Below are positions 16,560-24,195 of a stretch of 45,705 bases of DNA, in pieces. This stretch comes from Flavobacteriales bacterium (lineage in GTDB: Bacteria; Bacteroidota; Bacteroidia; Flavobacteriales; Schleiferiaceae). The translations under genes and the position numbers were made by a program. Location: assembly GCA_947464785.1 (NCBI GenBank), contig CANHXZ010000003.1, forward strand, positions 1 through 45,705. The letters run 5' to 3'. The notes below the pieces were generated by a model. It saw only the letters and a program-made list of their open reading frames with translations. It did not search any database and had not been told where the DNA came from. Every line of letters begins with the position of its first letter. Position 1 is the stretch's first letter.

Positions 16560-17297
16560 ATGAGCTTTTTAATCGTTGAACAAACTACCTACGCCATCGG
16601 AACAACCGGGTGGTGGTCTGGATTGAGCATTGGTCTGGGCTACGCGGCCTTGGTGGTACTGGCGGCGCGCTTGCTGCGCGGCGATGACCGCGTTCGGTTT
16701 GAGCGCATTTGGGGCTTCGCAATCTTGGCGCTCATGATCTTCAAGCACGGCAATTTGCTGTACACCGGGCAGTGGAGTTCGCAGGACCACTTGGAAATGC
16801 AGCTGTGTGGATTCAGTCGGATTTTGGCCATTTTGTTGCTGGTGTTCCGCCAGTCGTGGGCTTTTTACCCCCTCTTCTTTTGGGGCATTGTGGGCGGATT
16901 GCACGCCTTTCTGACCCCCCAGTACACGGCGGGCTCCTCTCCCTTCATGTTTTGGGAATACAACCTGGCTCATGCGGGAATCATGATTGTACCCCTCTAC
17001 CATTATTTTGTTCACGGTTTTGAAATCAAGCGCTGGACCTGGGCCAAAATGCTGGCCGTCAACATTGCGCTCATGGTACCTGTGGGTTTGATCAACAAAG
17101 CCACGGGCGCCAACTACATGTTCCTGTCCCAAAAACCCATCGCCAACAACCCGTTCATTGTGGGGGAGTGGCCCACGTACATCTTGGGATTCGTGGCTGC
17201 CGGGGCACTCCACTACGCCTTGTTGACCGTTTTTTTTGCCCGACGTTCCCGCCGAATCAAGGTTGAATCAAGTTCGGACCAACAGCACCGCCCGTAA
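16560..17297 (+). CDS. TIGR02206 (YwaF-like) integral membrane protein, paralogue D
   Basis: This 245-residue polytopic membrane protein is closest in pattern to paralogue A. It contains LEMQLCGFSRILAILLL, WAFYPLFFWGIVGGLHAFLTPQYTAG, YNLAHAGIMIVPLYHY, GANYMFL and NPFIVGEWPTYILG. It starts at ATG 16560; the frame is open further upstream, but that part crosses the 17-bp inverted repeat and is not hydrophobic. It is a fourth family member 3 kb from the A-B-C operon. It keeps the Cys, Ser-Arg, Asn-Tyr-Met and Glu-Trp-Pro residues, but the first His of the LHLC motif is replaced (MQLC). The function is unknown. The stop is followed by a 10-bp hairpin (17325-17348). Confidence 0.82.
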   Translation: MSFLIVEQTTYAIGTTGWWSGLSIGLGYAALVVLAARLLRGDDRVRFERIWGFAILALMIFKHGNLLYTGQWSSQDHLEMQLCGFSRILAILLLVFRQSWAFYPLFFWGIVGGLHAFLTPQYTAGSSPFMFWEYNLAHAGIMIVPLYHYFVHGFEIKRWTWAKMLAVNIALMVPVGLINKATGANYMFLSQKPIANNPFIVGEWPTYILGFVAAGALHYALLTVFFARRSRRIKVESSSDQQHRP

Positions 17298-17324
17298 ACT
17301 GTTTGAACGGAGCAAAGGGTCCTG

Positions 17325-17348
17325 GGCGATGAAACATTTTTCATCGCC
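17325..17348. repeat. 10-bp hairpin between paralogue D and T9SS gene
   Basis: GGCGATGAAA-catt-TTTCATCGCC is a perfect inverted repeat. No long T-run follows (only GATGGTTTTAC), so it could be a weak terminator for paralogue D or a leader hairpin of the next gene. Confidence 0.6.
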
Positions 17349-17376
17349 GATGGTTTTACAAGAAAGGTATTCACCA

Positions 17377-18807
17377 ATGTTTCTGAGATTTGCTATCGCT
17401 GCCGTTGTTGCAGCACCGTCGCTATTGCTGGCTCAAACCAATTTCAGTGGGGGGATTTATTCCAACACCACGTGGACCAAGGCCAACTCCCCGTACATCC
17501 TCACGGGTTCCGTGGTGGTTTTTCCCGGCAAAACCCTCACCATTCAGCCGGGTGTGGTGGTGCAAATGCAGCCCAACCCCAACCTGCCAAACGACTACCG
17601 GTACCTGGAGGTTCGCGGAACATTGAACGCGTTGGGCACGGCGTTGGACCCCATTGTTTTTGAAGGACTCAACGCAGACACCAACGTAACGTGGAACGGA
17701 ATCCGGGTGGTTCAGTCGCAGGGAGGAACCTTGCAAATGGACCGATTTGAACTCCGCAATGCTTGGAACGGAATCGAAGGCGAGCAAGACTCCAACCGAT
17801 TGTACTGGAACAACTGTGTGTTTGAATACAACCACTACGCCATCCGAATTGGCTCTGCACTGGAACTCAACCAATGCCGTTTTTACAAGAACGAATATGC
17901 CGTGCTGGGCTCCAACACCACCGCTACGCCTTCTTTGGTGCGCAGTACCGTGTTTCGAAAGAACAACGTAGCATTCCAGGGATACCCCAATTTTTGGTTG
18001 GACCAATGCGTTTTGGACAGCAACCAAATGGGGTTTTACTTCAACACGGGGTACTGGTATATGCCCGCTAAATTCACCGGAAACACCTTTGCCCACAATT
18101 TTACTGCAGTTGCCACGCCACACCAGAGTCAATTCCGGGGCAATTTTTTCGACGGGAACACCTTCGGAATCACCGGTTGCGTGGACTGCAACCTAGACAG
18201 CAACTTGTTTACAAACAACGACGTCGGCGTTGGAATTTACGGGCAGTCGTGGTTTGCCAACAACCAGGTATTGGCCAACAAAACCGGCCTAGTTGTTGGG
18301 AAAGCGGCTTGGCCCGGATCTCCAGGAAACCCAACGGTGGTAGACAACCGGCTCTGCGGCAACCTGGACTACAACGTGGCCAACGGCGGTAATGCCAACT
18401 TGGATTTGGACGAAAACTGCTTCTGCCTCTCGGATTCCGCGGCCATCGACGCCAAGATCTTCGACGGCTACGACGACATCACCTTAGGCCTCATCAACTT
18501 CGCCGTGTACGACACTTCGTGTACCGTAGTTCAGAAGCGGGTGATTAAAGTGAATACGGCATCCTTCAACGAGTTGGAAACGCGTGTTGGGGCCTCGCCC
18601 AATCCGGCCGCCCAAGAAGTGCGCTTGGACGCCGTTGCAACCGAAGTCAAGGCAATGAGCGCCGACGGCCGTCTGTTTGTTTTGCCCAAGAAGGATGAAG
18701 AGGGTCTTCTGTGGTCTGTGGAACAACTGCCCGCGGGAATCTATCAACTGCTTGGCTACGACCGTTCGGGTTTGAAATTCCGAACCCGGTTGGCGGTGGT
18801 TCACTGA
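17377..18807 (+). CDS. T9SS-secreted right-handed beta-helix protein
   Basis: This 476-residue exported protein has a signal peptide (about 1-20, ending LLLAQ). Its long parallel beta-helix (about 25-370) is built from Asn-rich turns: NNCVFEYNHYAIRI, FRKNNVAFQG, LDSNQMGFYF, DSNLFTNNDVGV. It begins with LTGSVVVFPGKTLTIQPGVVV, the 'polymorphic beta-helix entry' often seen in Bacteroidota surface proteins. The C-terminal part (about 400-476, VGASPNPAAQEVRLD to LPAGIYQL) is a type A T9SS sorting domain, so the protein should cross the outer membrane and be attached to or released from the surface. There are no obvious catalytic residues. ATG 17377 is chosen for the signal peptide; ATG 17329 is a weaker option. 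It converges on and overlaps the DUF1801 gene by 7 bases. Confidence 0.82.
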   Translation: MFLRFAIAAVVAAPSLLLAQTNFSGGIYSNTTWTKANSPYILTGSVVVFPGKTLTIQPGVVVQMQPNPNLPNDYRYLEVRGTLNALGTALDPIVFEGLNADTNVTWNGIRVVQSQGGTLQMDRFELRNAWNGIEGEQDSNRLYWNNCVFEYNHYAIRIGSALELNQCRFYKNEYAVLGSNTTATPSLVRSTVFRKNNVAFQGYPNFWLDQCVLDSNQMGFYFNTGYWYMPAKFTGNTFAHNFTAVATPHQSQFRGNFFDGNTFGITGCVDCNLDSNLFTNNDVGVGIYGQSWFANNQVLANKTGLVVGKAAWPGSPGNPTVVDNRLCGNLDYNVANGGNANLDLDENCFCLSDSAAIDAKIFDGYDDITLGLINFAVYDTSCTVVQKRVIKVNTASFNELETRVGASPNPAAQEVRLDAVATEVKAMSADGRLFVLPKKDEEGLLWSVEQLPAGIYQLLGYDRSGLKFRTRLAVVH

Positions 18808-19175
18808 GCGGCAGTATCCCATCGGTACAACGTCATCTCGGTGATCAATTCCAAGGGCAAGGGCGCGTCGTGCGGAAATTGCACGGCTCCTTTAGAATGT
18901 TTCCAGCGGTCCAACCGATGTTCGAATGCCGCGATTCCTGCGCCCGTGGGGTAAAACCCAATGTGCCGTTCGTAGGCAGCGATGTACACCAAAACAGGCC
19001 CCTTGGGGCCTTTTCGAAAGGCAGGCATGCCGTAGGAGATGCATCGAACCAATTCCGGTGCCCGTTCCCCAACGGCAGACTCAATCGCCTCCCGAACGTC
19101 GGACAAACGCTTTTGAAGGTGGTCCGGAAGGCCAGACCAATAGGCATCGTGGTGGGCGTAATTCGGCAAAACCAA
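18801..19175 (-). CDS. DUF1801 domain protein (YdhG/Fra-like)
   Basis: This 124-residue protein has the DUF1801 core: REAIESAVGERAPELVRCISYGMPAFRKGP, VLVYIAAYERHIGFYP, and a C-terminal HSKGAVQFPHDAPLPLELI. A B. subtilis member of this fold (frataxin-like Fra/YdhG) has been described as an iron chaperone; most members are uncharacterised, so I keep the domain name only. A TGA lies in frame just upstream, which leaves TTG 19175 as the first possible start (a second TTG is two codons later). The -7 box TACCTTTG at 19187-19194 fits this. Its stop overlaps the convergent T9SS gene. Confidence 0.82.
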   Translation of the reverse strand: MVLPNYAHHDAYWSGLPDHLQKRLSDVREAIESAVGERAPELVRCISYGMPAFRKGPKGPVLVYIAAYERHIGFYPTGAGIAAFEHRLDRWKHSKGAVQFPHDAPLPLELITEMTLYRWDTAAQ

Positions 19176-19186
19176 TGCGTTTCACC

Positions 19187-19194
19187 CAAAGGTA
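19187..19194 (-). promoter_or_regulatory. -7 promoter box for DUF1801 gene
   Basis: TACCTTTG on the minus strand, a perfect match, ending 11 nt before TTG 19175. It lies between the FMN reductase stop and the DUF1801 start, so the two genes are probably separately transcribed. Confidence 0.5.
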
Positions 19195-19199
19195 AACGC

Positions 19200-19748
19200 T
19201 TAAAGCGTTTCCAAAAGCGGTTTGAGCGCTTCGTCCAGCTGATTTTGCCACTCCTCAGAAAGAAGCGCATCCGCAGATCGGTCAAAGTGAACCTTGAATT
19301 GGGGCAAGGCCGGCCCAGCAAAAACCTGTGCTCCGTGCCGCGGAAAGCGCTCCACCGCCGTTTGCAATACGGTCAATCCCCCCCGCGGACCCGGCGCGGT
19401 AGACGTAACCACAACAGGCTTACCGCCGAAGAACTTCAATTCCACGCGCGAGGCCCAGTCAAACAAATTCTTGAACCCTGCGGTATAGGAACCGTTGTAT
19501 TCGGCCAGCGATACCACCACCAAATCTGCGCTTAAAAGGTCCGCCACGAAGCGATGAGCGGCCTCTGGGATTCCGATTTCTTCCTCACGCTCCACCGTAT
19601 ACAGGGGAAGGTCGTAGTGGTTCAAGTCCAGCGAGTGAACCACCGCTTCAGCCGGTACGGCATTTGCGATTCGCTGCCCCACAAACTGGGCCCATTGACG
19701 GTTGATGGAGGTGCGGCTGTAAGAGGCGCCAAAGCTGACGATTTTCAT
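19200..19748 (-). CDS. NAD(P)H-dependent FMN reductase family flavoprotein
   Basis: This 182-residue flavodoxin-like protein has the FMN_red family pattern: MKIVSFGASYSRTSINRQWAQFV (phosphate-binding loop), the SLAEYNGSYTAGFKNLFDW isoalloxazine loop (in the family typically PEYNxSxPxxLKNxIDW) and KPVVVTSTAPGPRGG. Such enzymes reduce FMN, quinones or azo compounds with NAD(P)H. The substrate is unknown. I start it at ATG 19748; 22 additional codons upstream are open but contain no conserved sequence. The gene borders the AT-rich island that begins upstream of it. Confidence 0.87.
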   Translation of the reverse strand: MKIVSFGASYSRTSINRQWAQFVGQRIANAVPAEAVVHSLDLNHYDLPLYTVEREEEIGIPEAAHRFVADLLSADLVVVSLAEYNGSYTAGFKNLFDWASRVELKFFGGKPVVVTSTAPGPRGGLTVLQTAVERFPRHGAQVFAGPALPQFKVHFDRSADALLSEEWQNQLDEALKPLLETL

Positions 19749-19912
19749 GCAAGTTAGTTTGTGTTTGCAACGCCGGAAGCCGCCAATTGTTCTGCCCAAT
19801 GTTGGCGTTGACAAATAGAGACCTCTACAATCCTATGTCAAGCTTTCTGGGCTTGCCCGGCGCTTTACGTAATTTTTGAGAACAGGCCTTTTCGTGGACC
19901 AATAGGCGCTTC

Positions 19913-19942
19913 ACAAATTCATACAAATTCATACAAATTCAT
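19913..19942. repeat. three tandem copies of a 10-bp repeat
   Basis: ACAAATTCAT is repeated three times without spacer. The 10-bp period is close to one helical turn, as in arrays of activator-binding sites. It lies about 190 bp upstream of the small gene/AraC-type regulator pair. Confidence 0.85.
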
Positions 19943-20084
19943 AAAAACGAACACTAGAAATCAGTTAGTTAAAGAAATACCTATCCTATAACGAACACGA
20001 TGACGAAAATTTTCCGTACAATTTTTCTAAAGTTATTTGTATTTACCAATAACCTCGTTCGCTCGTTCACGCGAGGAGCACTTG

Positions 20085-20116
20085 TCCCTTGTTTGGCACG
20101 ATTGTCAAACAAGGGA
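20085..20116. promoter_or_regulatory. 11-bp inverted repeat, possible operator
   Basis: TCCCTTGTTTG (20085-20095) and CAAACAAGGGA (20106-20116) are perfect inverted arms around a 10-nt spacer. The repeat covers the -33 TTG (20102-20104) of a predicted promoter whose -7-like box TAAAATTG (20121-20128) ends 3 nt before ATG 20132. Confidence 0.5.
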
Positions 20117-20131
20117 TTGCTAAAATTGAAT

Positions 20132-20479
20132 ATGGTCATTTTTTTAATAGGATTATTCAACCAAAAAGACCGGCACCAAAGTTTGCAGAGCAAGCTGGTA
20201 GCGTTCTTGGCTAAAGGACATTCTTCGGTTGACTGTACCACCGATGTCCGGGATGCGTTGAATCAGTACGAGTCCCTTTTAGTTGCGGTAGATAGGAAGC
20301 AACACAAGTTTCAACTGCGGTGGAGCGATAAATTGGCACTTGCCCAGTTCAGCAGAAGTGCCAAAAACGAGGTTGAGGGTCGCTCCTTGCGGTACAGTGC
20401 CAATTACATTGAACTGCGCAATCGGTGTTTGCGCGGTCAAGCGAATCGTCCCGATGAGTCTTTGAAAAAAGAGTTATGA
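20132..20479 (+). CDS. small protein of unknown function, coupled to AraC-type regulator
   Basis: I do not recognise this 115-residue protein. It has a short hydrophobic start (MVIFLIGLFN) and a soluble, basic remainder with a SSVDCTTDVRDALNQYE segment. ATG 20132 is preferred because a promoter-like TTG-N16-TAAAATTG ends 3 nt before it and because an 11-bp inverted repeat just upstream looks regulatory. The alternative is ATG 20000, giving 159 residues. Its stop overlaps the start of the AraC-type gene as ATGA, so the two products are made together and may act together, for example as a signal input to the membrane regulator (inference). The A+T-rich composition sets both genes apart from their neighbours. 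Confidence 0.45.
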   Translation: MVIFLIGLFNQKDRHQSLQSKLVAFLAKGHSSVDCTTDVRDALNQYESLLVAVDRKQHKFQLRWSDKLALAQFSRSAKNEVEGRSLRYSANYIELRNRCLRGQANRPDESLKKEL

Positions 20480-21564
20480 GTTCATTGGAGGTTTTTTTCA
20501 TAGACCTGAGTAAAATCTTTATTGTTTTAGCCCTTGTGGCTGCCGTGTTGGCAATGCTACTACATGAGCCCAAGTCTTCGTTATGGCAGCGTGGAACATT
20601 TGCATTGGGAATCCTTGGCGTGGCAGGATATTTGACCCTCTTGAATGGGACGCTCAACGGTAACGTTGAGCGCTTGTCGTGGATATATTCTTGGATAGCG
20701 GGCCTGTTGTTTGCCGCTCCCCCGGCGTTGTGGTTTTCGTTGCGCGGTAAAGACCGTTGGTCCGTCGGCTTGTGGGTCGCGCATTTTCTTCCTGCCCTTG
20801 TGGCGTTGTTTGTGCGAACAAGTCGTTTTGTTTTGGAGCCGTCCATGATGCGTCAAGATATCCTGTCCTCCATCGCATATGAATTGACTTATCCAGGAAA
20901 CCTGCTGTACGTCAAAACCTACGTTGTTTATTTCATGACGTTCGTGTCTGCTTTGTATTATTTACTGTTGTCAAAATTTACTCAATCAAGCAAAGTTGCG
21001 CGGACGTTTTTGGGCTTGTTGACGGTACTCTCCTTCACTCTGTTTTATCCCTATTTATTGGGAGATTTTTGGGAAACCTGGAGGCCCTTTCATCGGGGTT
21101 TGACGGTGTTTTTTGAAACCGTGGTTTTGGCGTACACCTTCTACATAATTGTGGAGCGGTACCGAGGAATGTACCATGTCGAGCAAGAACTCAACGCAGA
21201 AACGTCACCCAATTTGTTAACGAACGATGCCTTTGGTCTTTATTTGGAACAAATCTCGTTTGTGGAGAAGCGCTTTCTCCGGGAAGACTATACCATGGAC
21301 TTATTGGTATCGGACAGTGGATTTAGCGCGGCTGCTTGGCGAACCTACTTCAAATCCAAAAACACCACCTTCCTAGTGGTCAAAAAGCGCATGCGTATTG
21401 ACCACGCCACGCAACTCATCATTGATGGGTATTTGGACCACCACACCGTGGAGGCACTGACCTCAGAAATAGGATACGCGAGCCGCAGTACGTTTTACAC
21501 GGCCTTTCAGGAAATCAAAGGCAAACCGTTTCCGCAGTATTTGCAAGAATTGCGCAATTCGTAA
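20476..21564 (+). CDS. membrane-anchored AraC-type transcriptional regulator
   Basis: This 362-residue protein has an N-terminal half with about 6-7 transmembrane helices (residues 8-230) and a cytoplasmic C-terminal AraC-type DNA-binding domain (about 255-360). The domain shows two helix-turn-helices: LDLLVSDSGFSAAAWRTYFK and VEALTSEIGYASRSTFYTAFQEIKGKPFPQYL, the second being the well-conserved half. This layout is common in Bacteroidota and is thought to link an extracellular or membrane signal directly to transcription; the ligand is unknown. The start ATG 20476 overlaps the upstream small gene. The triple 10-bp repeat and the 11-bp inverted repeat upstream are candidate autoregulatory sites. 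Confidence 0.85.
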   Translation: MSSLEVFFIDLSKIFIVLALVAAVLAMLLHEPKSSLWQRGTFALGILGVAGYLTLLNGTLNGNVERLSWIYSWIAGLLFAAPPALWFSLRGKDRWSVGLWVAHFLPALVALFVRTSRFVLEPSMMRQDILSSIAYELTYPGNLLYVKTYVVYFMTFVSALYYLLLSKFTQSSKVARTFLGLLTVLSFTLFYPYLLGDFWETWRPFHRGLTVFFETVVLAYTFYIIVERYRGMYHVEQELNAETSPNLLTNDAFGLYLEQISFVEKRFLREDYTMDLLVSDSGFSAAAWRTYFKSKNTTFLVVKKRMRIDHATQLIIDGYLDHHTVEALTSEIGYASRSTFYTAFQEIKGKPFPQYLQELRNS

Positions 21565-21620
21565 CGGGTTCGCCGTAAAAATACCCGCCTTTGGGGAGGT
21601 GTCGTTCCCCGCGTTTTCCT

Positions 21621-21628
21621 TATTTTCG
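21621..21628 (+). promoter_or_regulatory. -7-like box for TIGR03032 gene
   Basis: TATTTTCG (one mismatch to TAnnTTTG) ends 5 nt before ATG 21634. Confidence 0.4.
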
Positions 21629-21633
21629 TTGGG

Positions 21634-22719
21634 ATGCACCCGCCCCAACCTACACCCGTAGCGCCCCCTTTTGCCAGTTCGTACACCCCGGGCTTTCCGG
21701 AGTTGATTCATCGGCTCGGCGGAACCTTGGGCGTTACCACATACCAAGCGGGAAAATTGATCCTCCTCAGTGCGCCGGAGCCCAACCGATTGGTTCAGCT
21801 GCCCCGGTCGCTTGAGAAACCCATGGGGATGGCCGTGCATCCGGACGGTCGTCGGCTCGCCGTGGCCTGCCGCAACAGCATCCAAACGTTTGCCAATGCC
21901 CCGGAATTGGCGGCTAATTACCCCAAAAATCCGCAGACGTACGACGCCCTCTTTTTGCCCCGCGCCACCTTCCACACCGGCCCCATGGATTGGCACGATT
22001 TGGCCTGGACCGACGAAGGACTTTTTGGCGTGAACACCTTGTTTTCGTGCCTTGCGCGCATCGACGATCAGCACCATTTTACCCCCGTTTGGACCCCACC
22101 CTGCGTTGCAGAGTTGGCCGGCGAAGATCGCTGCCACCTGAACGGTTTGGCCGTCCGGGAAGGGGAATTGGCCTTCGCCACCGCCTTCAACAAAGGAGAC
22201 AGCGCTAAAAGTTGGCGTACGGAGCTCTTGGGAGCAGGGGTAGTTTGGGACGTTGCGTCCAGTGAAGTGGTTTCCAGCGGTTTGTCCATGCCACACTCCC
22301 CCCGCTGGCACAACCACCAATTGTGGGTGCTGCAGTCCGCCACCGGACAGTTGGGAACCGTCGATTTAGCGACGGGGGACTTCCACGAGTGCATTCGTCT
22401 GGATCGTTTTGTGCGCGGCCTAACGTTGGTGGACCGCTACGCGTTTGTGGGCTACTCCAAAGCCCGAACGCAGTCCAGCAGTTTTGCGCACATGAATCTA
22501 AAGACGGTGGACCAATGCGGCATCGTCGCCGTGGATTTGCAAACACAGCAGGTGGTGGGCGAAATGCAGTGGGTCACCAGTGTAGACGAGTTGTTTGAGG
22601 TGCACTGGTTGACGGCGGGAAAACGCGTCAACCTGATTACGGCAGCCTCCGAAGAGCACCATTTTGGCGTTACAACCCCGGAAGCAACCTTTTGGGCGGC
22701 TGCTGCATCTCATCATTAA
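21634..22719 (+). CDS. TIGR03032 family protein
   Basis: This 361-residue protein matches the TIGR03032 family, a beta-propeller-like group of unknown function. Recognisable parts are GGTLGVTTYQAGKLILL, PMGMAVHPDGRRLAVACRN, HDLAWTDEGLFGVNTLFSCLA, CHLNGLAVREGELAFATAF, GLSMPHSPRWHNHQLWVLQSATGQLG and FVRGLTLVDRYAFVGYSK. Homologues are often near sulfotransferase-like or glycan genes, but no such gene is seen here. It has no signal peptide, so a cytoplasmic location is likely. ATG 21634 is chosen because the N-terminus precedes the first conserved block and a -7 box is adjacent. Confidence 0.85.
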   Translation: MHPPQPTPVAPPFASSYTPGFPELIHRLGGTLGVTTYQAGKLILLSAPEPNRLVQLPRSLEKPMGMAVHPDGRRLAVACRNSIQTFANAPELAANYPKNPQTYDALFLPRATFHTGPMDWHDLAWTDEGLFGVNTLFSCLARIDDQHHFTPVWTPPCVAELAGEDRCHLNGLAVREGELAFATAFNKGDSAKSWRTELLGAGVVWDVASSEVVSSGLSMPHSPRWHNHQLWVLQSATGQLGTVDLATGDFHECIRLDRFVRGLTLVDRYAFVGYSKARTQSSSFAHMNLKTVDQCGIVAVDLQTQQVVGEMQWVTSVDELFEVHWLTAGKRVNLITAASEEHHFGVTTPEATFWAAAASHH

Positions 22720-22724
22720 TCTTG
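22692..22724 (+). promoter_or_regulatory. promoter of the FG-GAP gene
   Basis: TTG at 22692-22694 (within TTTTG), a 22-nt gap and TAATCTTG at 22717-22724 (one mismatch). It predicts a leader of about 30 nt and supports the upstream ATG 22762. It overlaps the 3' end of the TIGR03032 gene. Confidence 0.4.
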
Positions 22725-22761
22725 TCGTTTAAAAGATCTTCAAATCATTAATCCATATTCC

Positions 22762-24093
22762 ATGAAACAACTGATCCCCTTCGCGCGCAAGCGCCGTCAA
22801 TGGATGCGCGCCTGGGCCTCTGCGCACCGCGCCGTCGGTGCCGAGCGTGCCCGTTTTTTGCGGAAGCTGCGCCGTCTGGCTCATACCTTCCGCGCGGCGT
22901 TCACCGTGCCCCAGTGGGCGCGCGTAACCGCCGCCCTCGCCGCCCTGGCACTGGCTCCCAATGCGGCTGAAGCTCAGGTTTTTGCGGCACCCAACAACGC
23001 AGCCTTTGGCCTCAATGCCCTCTCCGCAAACACCTTGGTACTGCCCTCCTTCGTGGATATGGACAACGACGGAGATTTGGACCTGATGGCCTGCGACCTA
23101 TACGGTTCGGGGGCGTATTTTGTTCCCAATACCGGTACGGCAGCGGTTCCTGCCTTTGGCCTTCCCCAGCCGTCCCCCTTTGGCTTGTCGGACACCTCCA
23201 TGTTTTATTCGGGATTTTCGGATTTGGACAACGACGGAGATACCGACGTGTTGGCCTATAAGTTCGATTACTACGGGACCGGCAACGGCTTTTACTACTA
23301 CCAGAATACGGGCAGCGCAACGGCTCCTGTGTTTGGAACGCCCGCGTACAATCCCTTTGGTTTGAACGGAACACTGCCCACGACGCTTTTGTCCGTCGGA
23401 CGTTTCGCAGATATGGACAACGACGGCGACGACGACTACTTGGCCATGAACTTTTACACCACCGGATTCCGGTACTACCAAAACACCGGTACGGCCACGT
23501 CGCCTCAATTTGCGGCGCCCGTCTTCAACCCGTTTGGATTGACCACCGCAGGTTTGGGTGACGTTTCGTTTGTTGAAGTCGGAGACATCGATTTGGACGG
23601 CGATTTGGACGTCATTGCGGGTGAGTACGACTACGGAAATTGGAACGTCTACATCAACGGCGGCACGGCCGCTGCACCTTCGTTTCCCGCGCCCTTGGTC
23701 AACCCGTTTGGCCTGACCGGTGGTGGTGAGTTCCCGTTGTCGGACTTGGTTGATTTGGACGACGACGGCGATTTGGACCTGTTTGCCTTCAACTACAACG
23801 GCGACGCCAAGTACTACCAAAACAACGACCCCAGCGCCAGCGTGGACGAGGTCACGACCTTGGTGGGCCTAGCCCCCAACCCGGCCAAGGACCGCTTTTC
23901 GGTGGACCTGGGCACTGCCACAAATTGGTCTGTAGTGGTTTTGAATACCGCCGGCCAGGAAGTTTTCCGGACGGAATTGCGCGGCGAATCTCGTTTGGAC
24001 GTGGCGGCGAGCCAATGGCCTGCCGGCCTGTACACGGTTCGGGCACAGTCCGACGCCGGTGTGCAAACGGGCTCGGTGGTCATTCAACCCTAA
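22762..24093 (+). CDS. T9SS-secreted FG-GAP/VCBS repeat protein with unusually long basic signal region
   Basis: This 443-residue predicted surface protein contains five Ca2+-binding loops of the DxDxDGDxD type (DMDNDGDLDL, DLDNDGDTDV, DMDNDGDDDY, DIDLDGDLDV, DLDDDGDLDL) spaced 60-70 residues apart, each followed by YYQNTG and NPFGL motifs. This is a beta-propeller of FG-GAP/VCBS repeats. The C-terminus (about 365-443, VGLAPNPAKDRFSVD to WPAGLYTV) is a T9SS type A sorting domain. The N-terminus is odd: about 50 Arg/Lys-rich residues precede the hydrophobic signal core (VTAALAALALAPNAAEA). GTG 22906 would give a normal 23-residue signal, but the promoter upstream supports ATG 22762. A strong terminator follows. 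Confidence 0.83.
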   Translation: MKQLIPFARKRRQWMRAWASAHRAVGAERARFLRKLRRLAHTFRAAFTVPQWARVTAALAALALAPNAAEAQVFAAPNNAAFGLNALSANTLVLPSFVDMDNDGDLDLMACDLYGSGAYFVPNTGTAAVPAFGLPQPSPFGLSDTSMFYSGFSDLDNDGDTDVLAYKFDYYGTGNGFYYYQNTGSATAPVFGTPAYNPFGLNGTLPTTLLSVGRFADMDNDGDDDYLAMNFYTTGFRYYQNTGTATSPQFAAPVFNPFGLTTAGLGDVSFVEVGDIDLDGDLDVIAGEYDYGNWNVYINGGTAAAPSFPAPLVNPFGLTGGGEFPLSDLVDLDDDGDLDLFAFNYNGDAKYYQNNDPSASVDEVTTLVGLAPNPAKDRFSVDLGTATNWSVVVLNTAGQEVFRTELRGESRLDVAASQWPAGLYTVRAQSDAGVQTGSVVIQP

Positions 24094-24131
24094 ACCGTTT
24101 CTGAGGCCGCCCGTGGCGGCGGATGGGACAA

Positions 24132-24162
24132 CCCCCCGCGGCGGAGCCGCGGGGGGTTTTTT
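24132..24162 (+). terminator. intrinsic terminator of the FG-GAP gene
   Basis: An 11-bp GC-only stem (CCCCCCGCGGC/GCCGCGGGGGG) with loop GGA, followed by six T (24157-24162). Confidence 0.9.
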
Positions 24163-24191
24163 GTGCCTGCGAGCCAATTTCGGTACCTTGG
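24161..24191 (+). promoter_or_regulatory. promoter of the mscS-like gene, overlapping the terminator tail
   Basis: TTG at 24161-24163 uses the last T's of the preceding terminator. After a 20-nt gap comes TACCTTGG at 24184-24191, ending 4 nt before ATG 24196. Confidence 0.55.
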
Positions 24192-24195
24192 ATGC

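Larger units (their letters stand above)
19749..20131. other. AT-rich intergenic region with repeats
   Basis: About 380 bases with clearly lower G+C than the flanking genes. It holds three tandem 10-bp repeats (19913-19942), a perfect 11-bp inverted repeat (20085-20116) and a promoter-like pair (20102-20128). An ATG at 20000 opens a frame that joins the downstream small gene, so part of this region may be coding. Confidence 0.55.
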
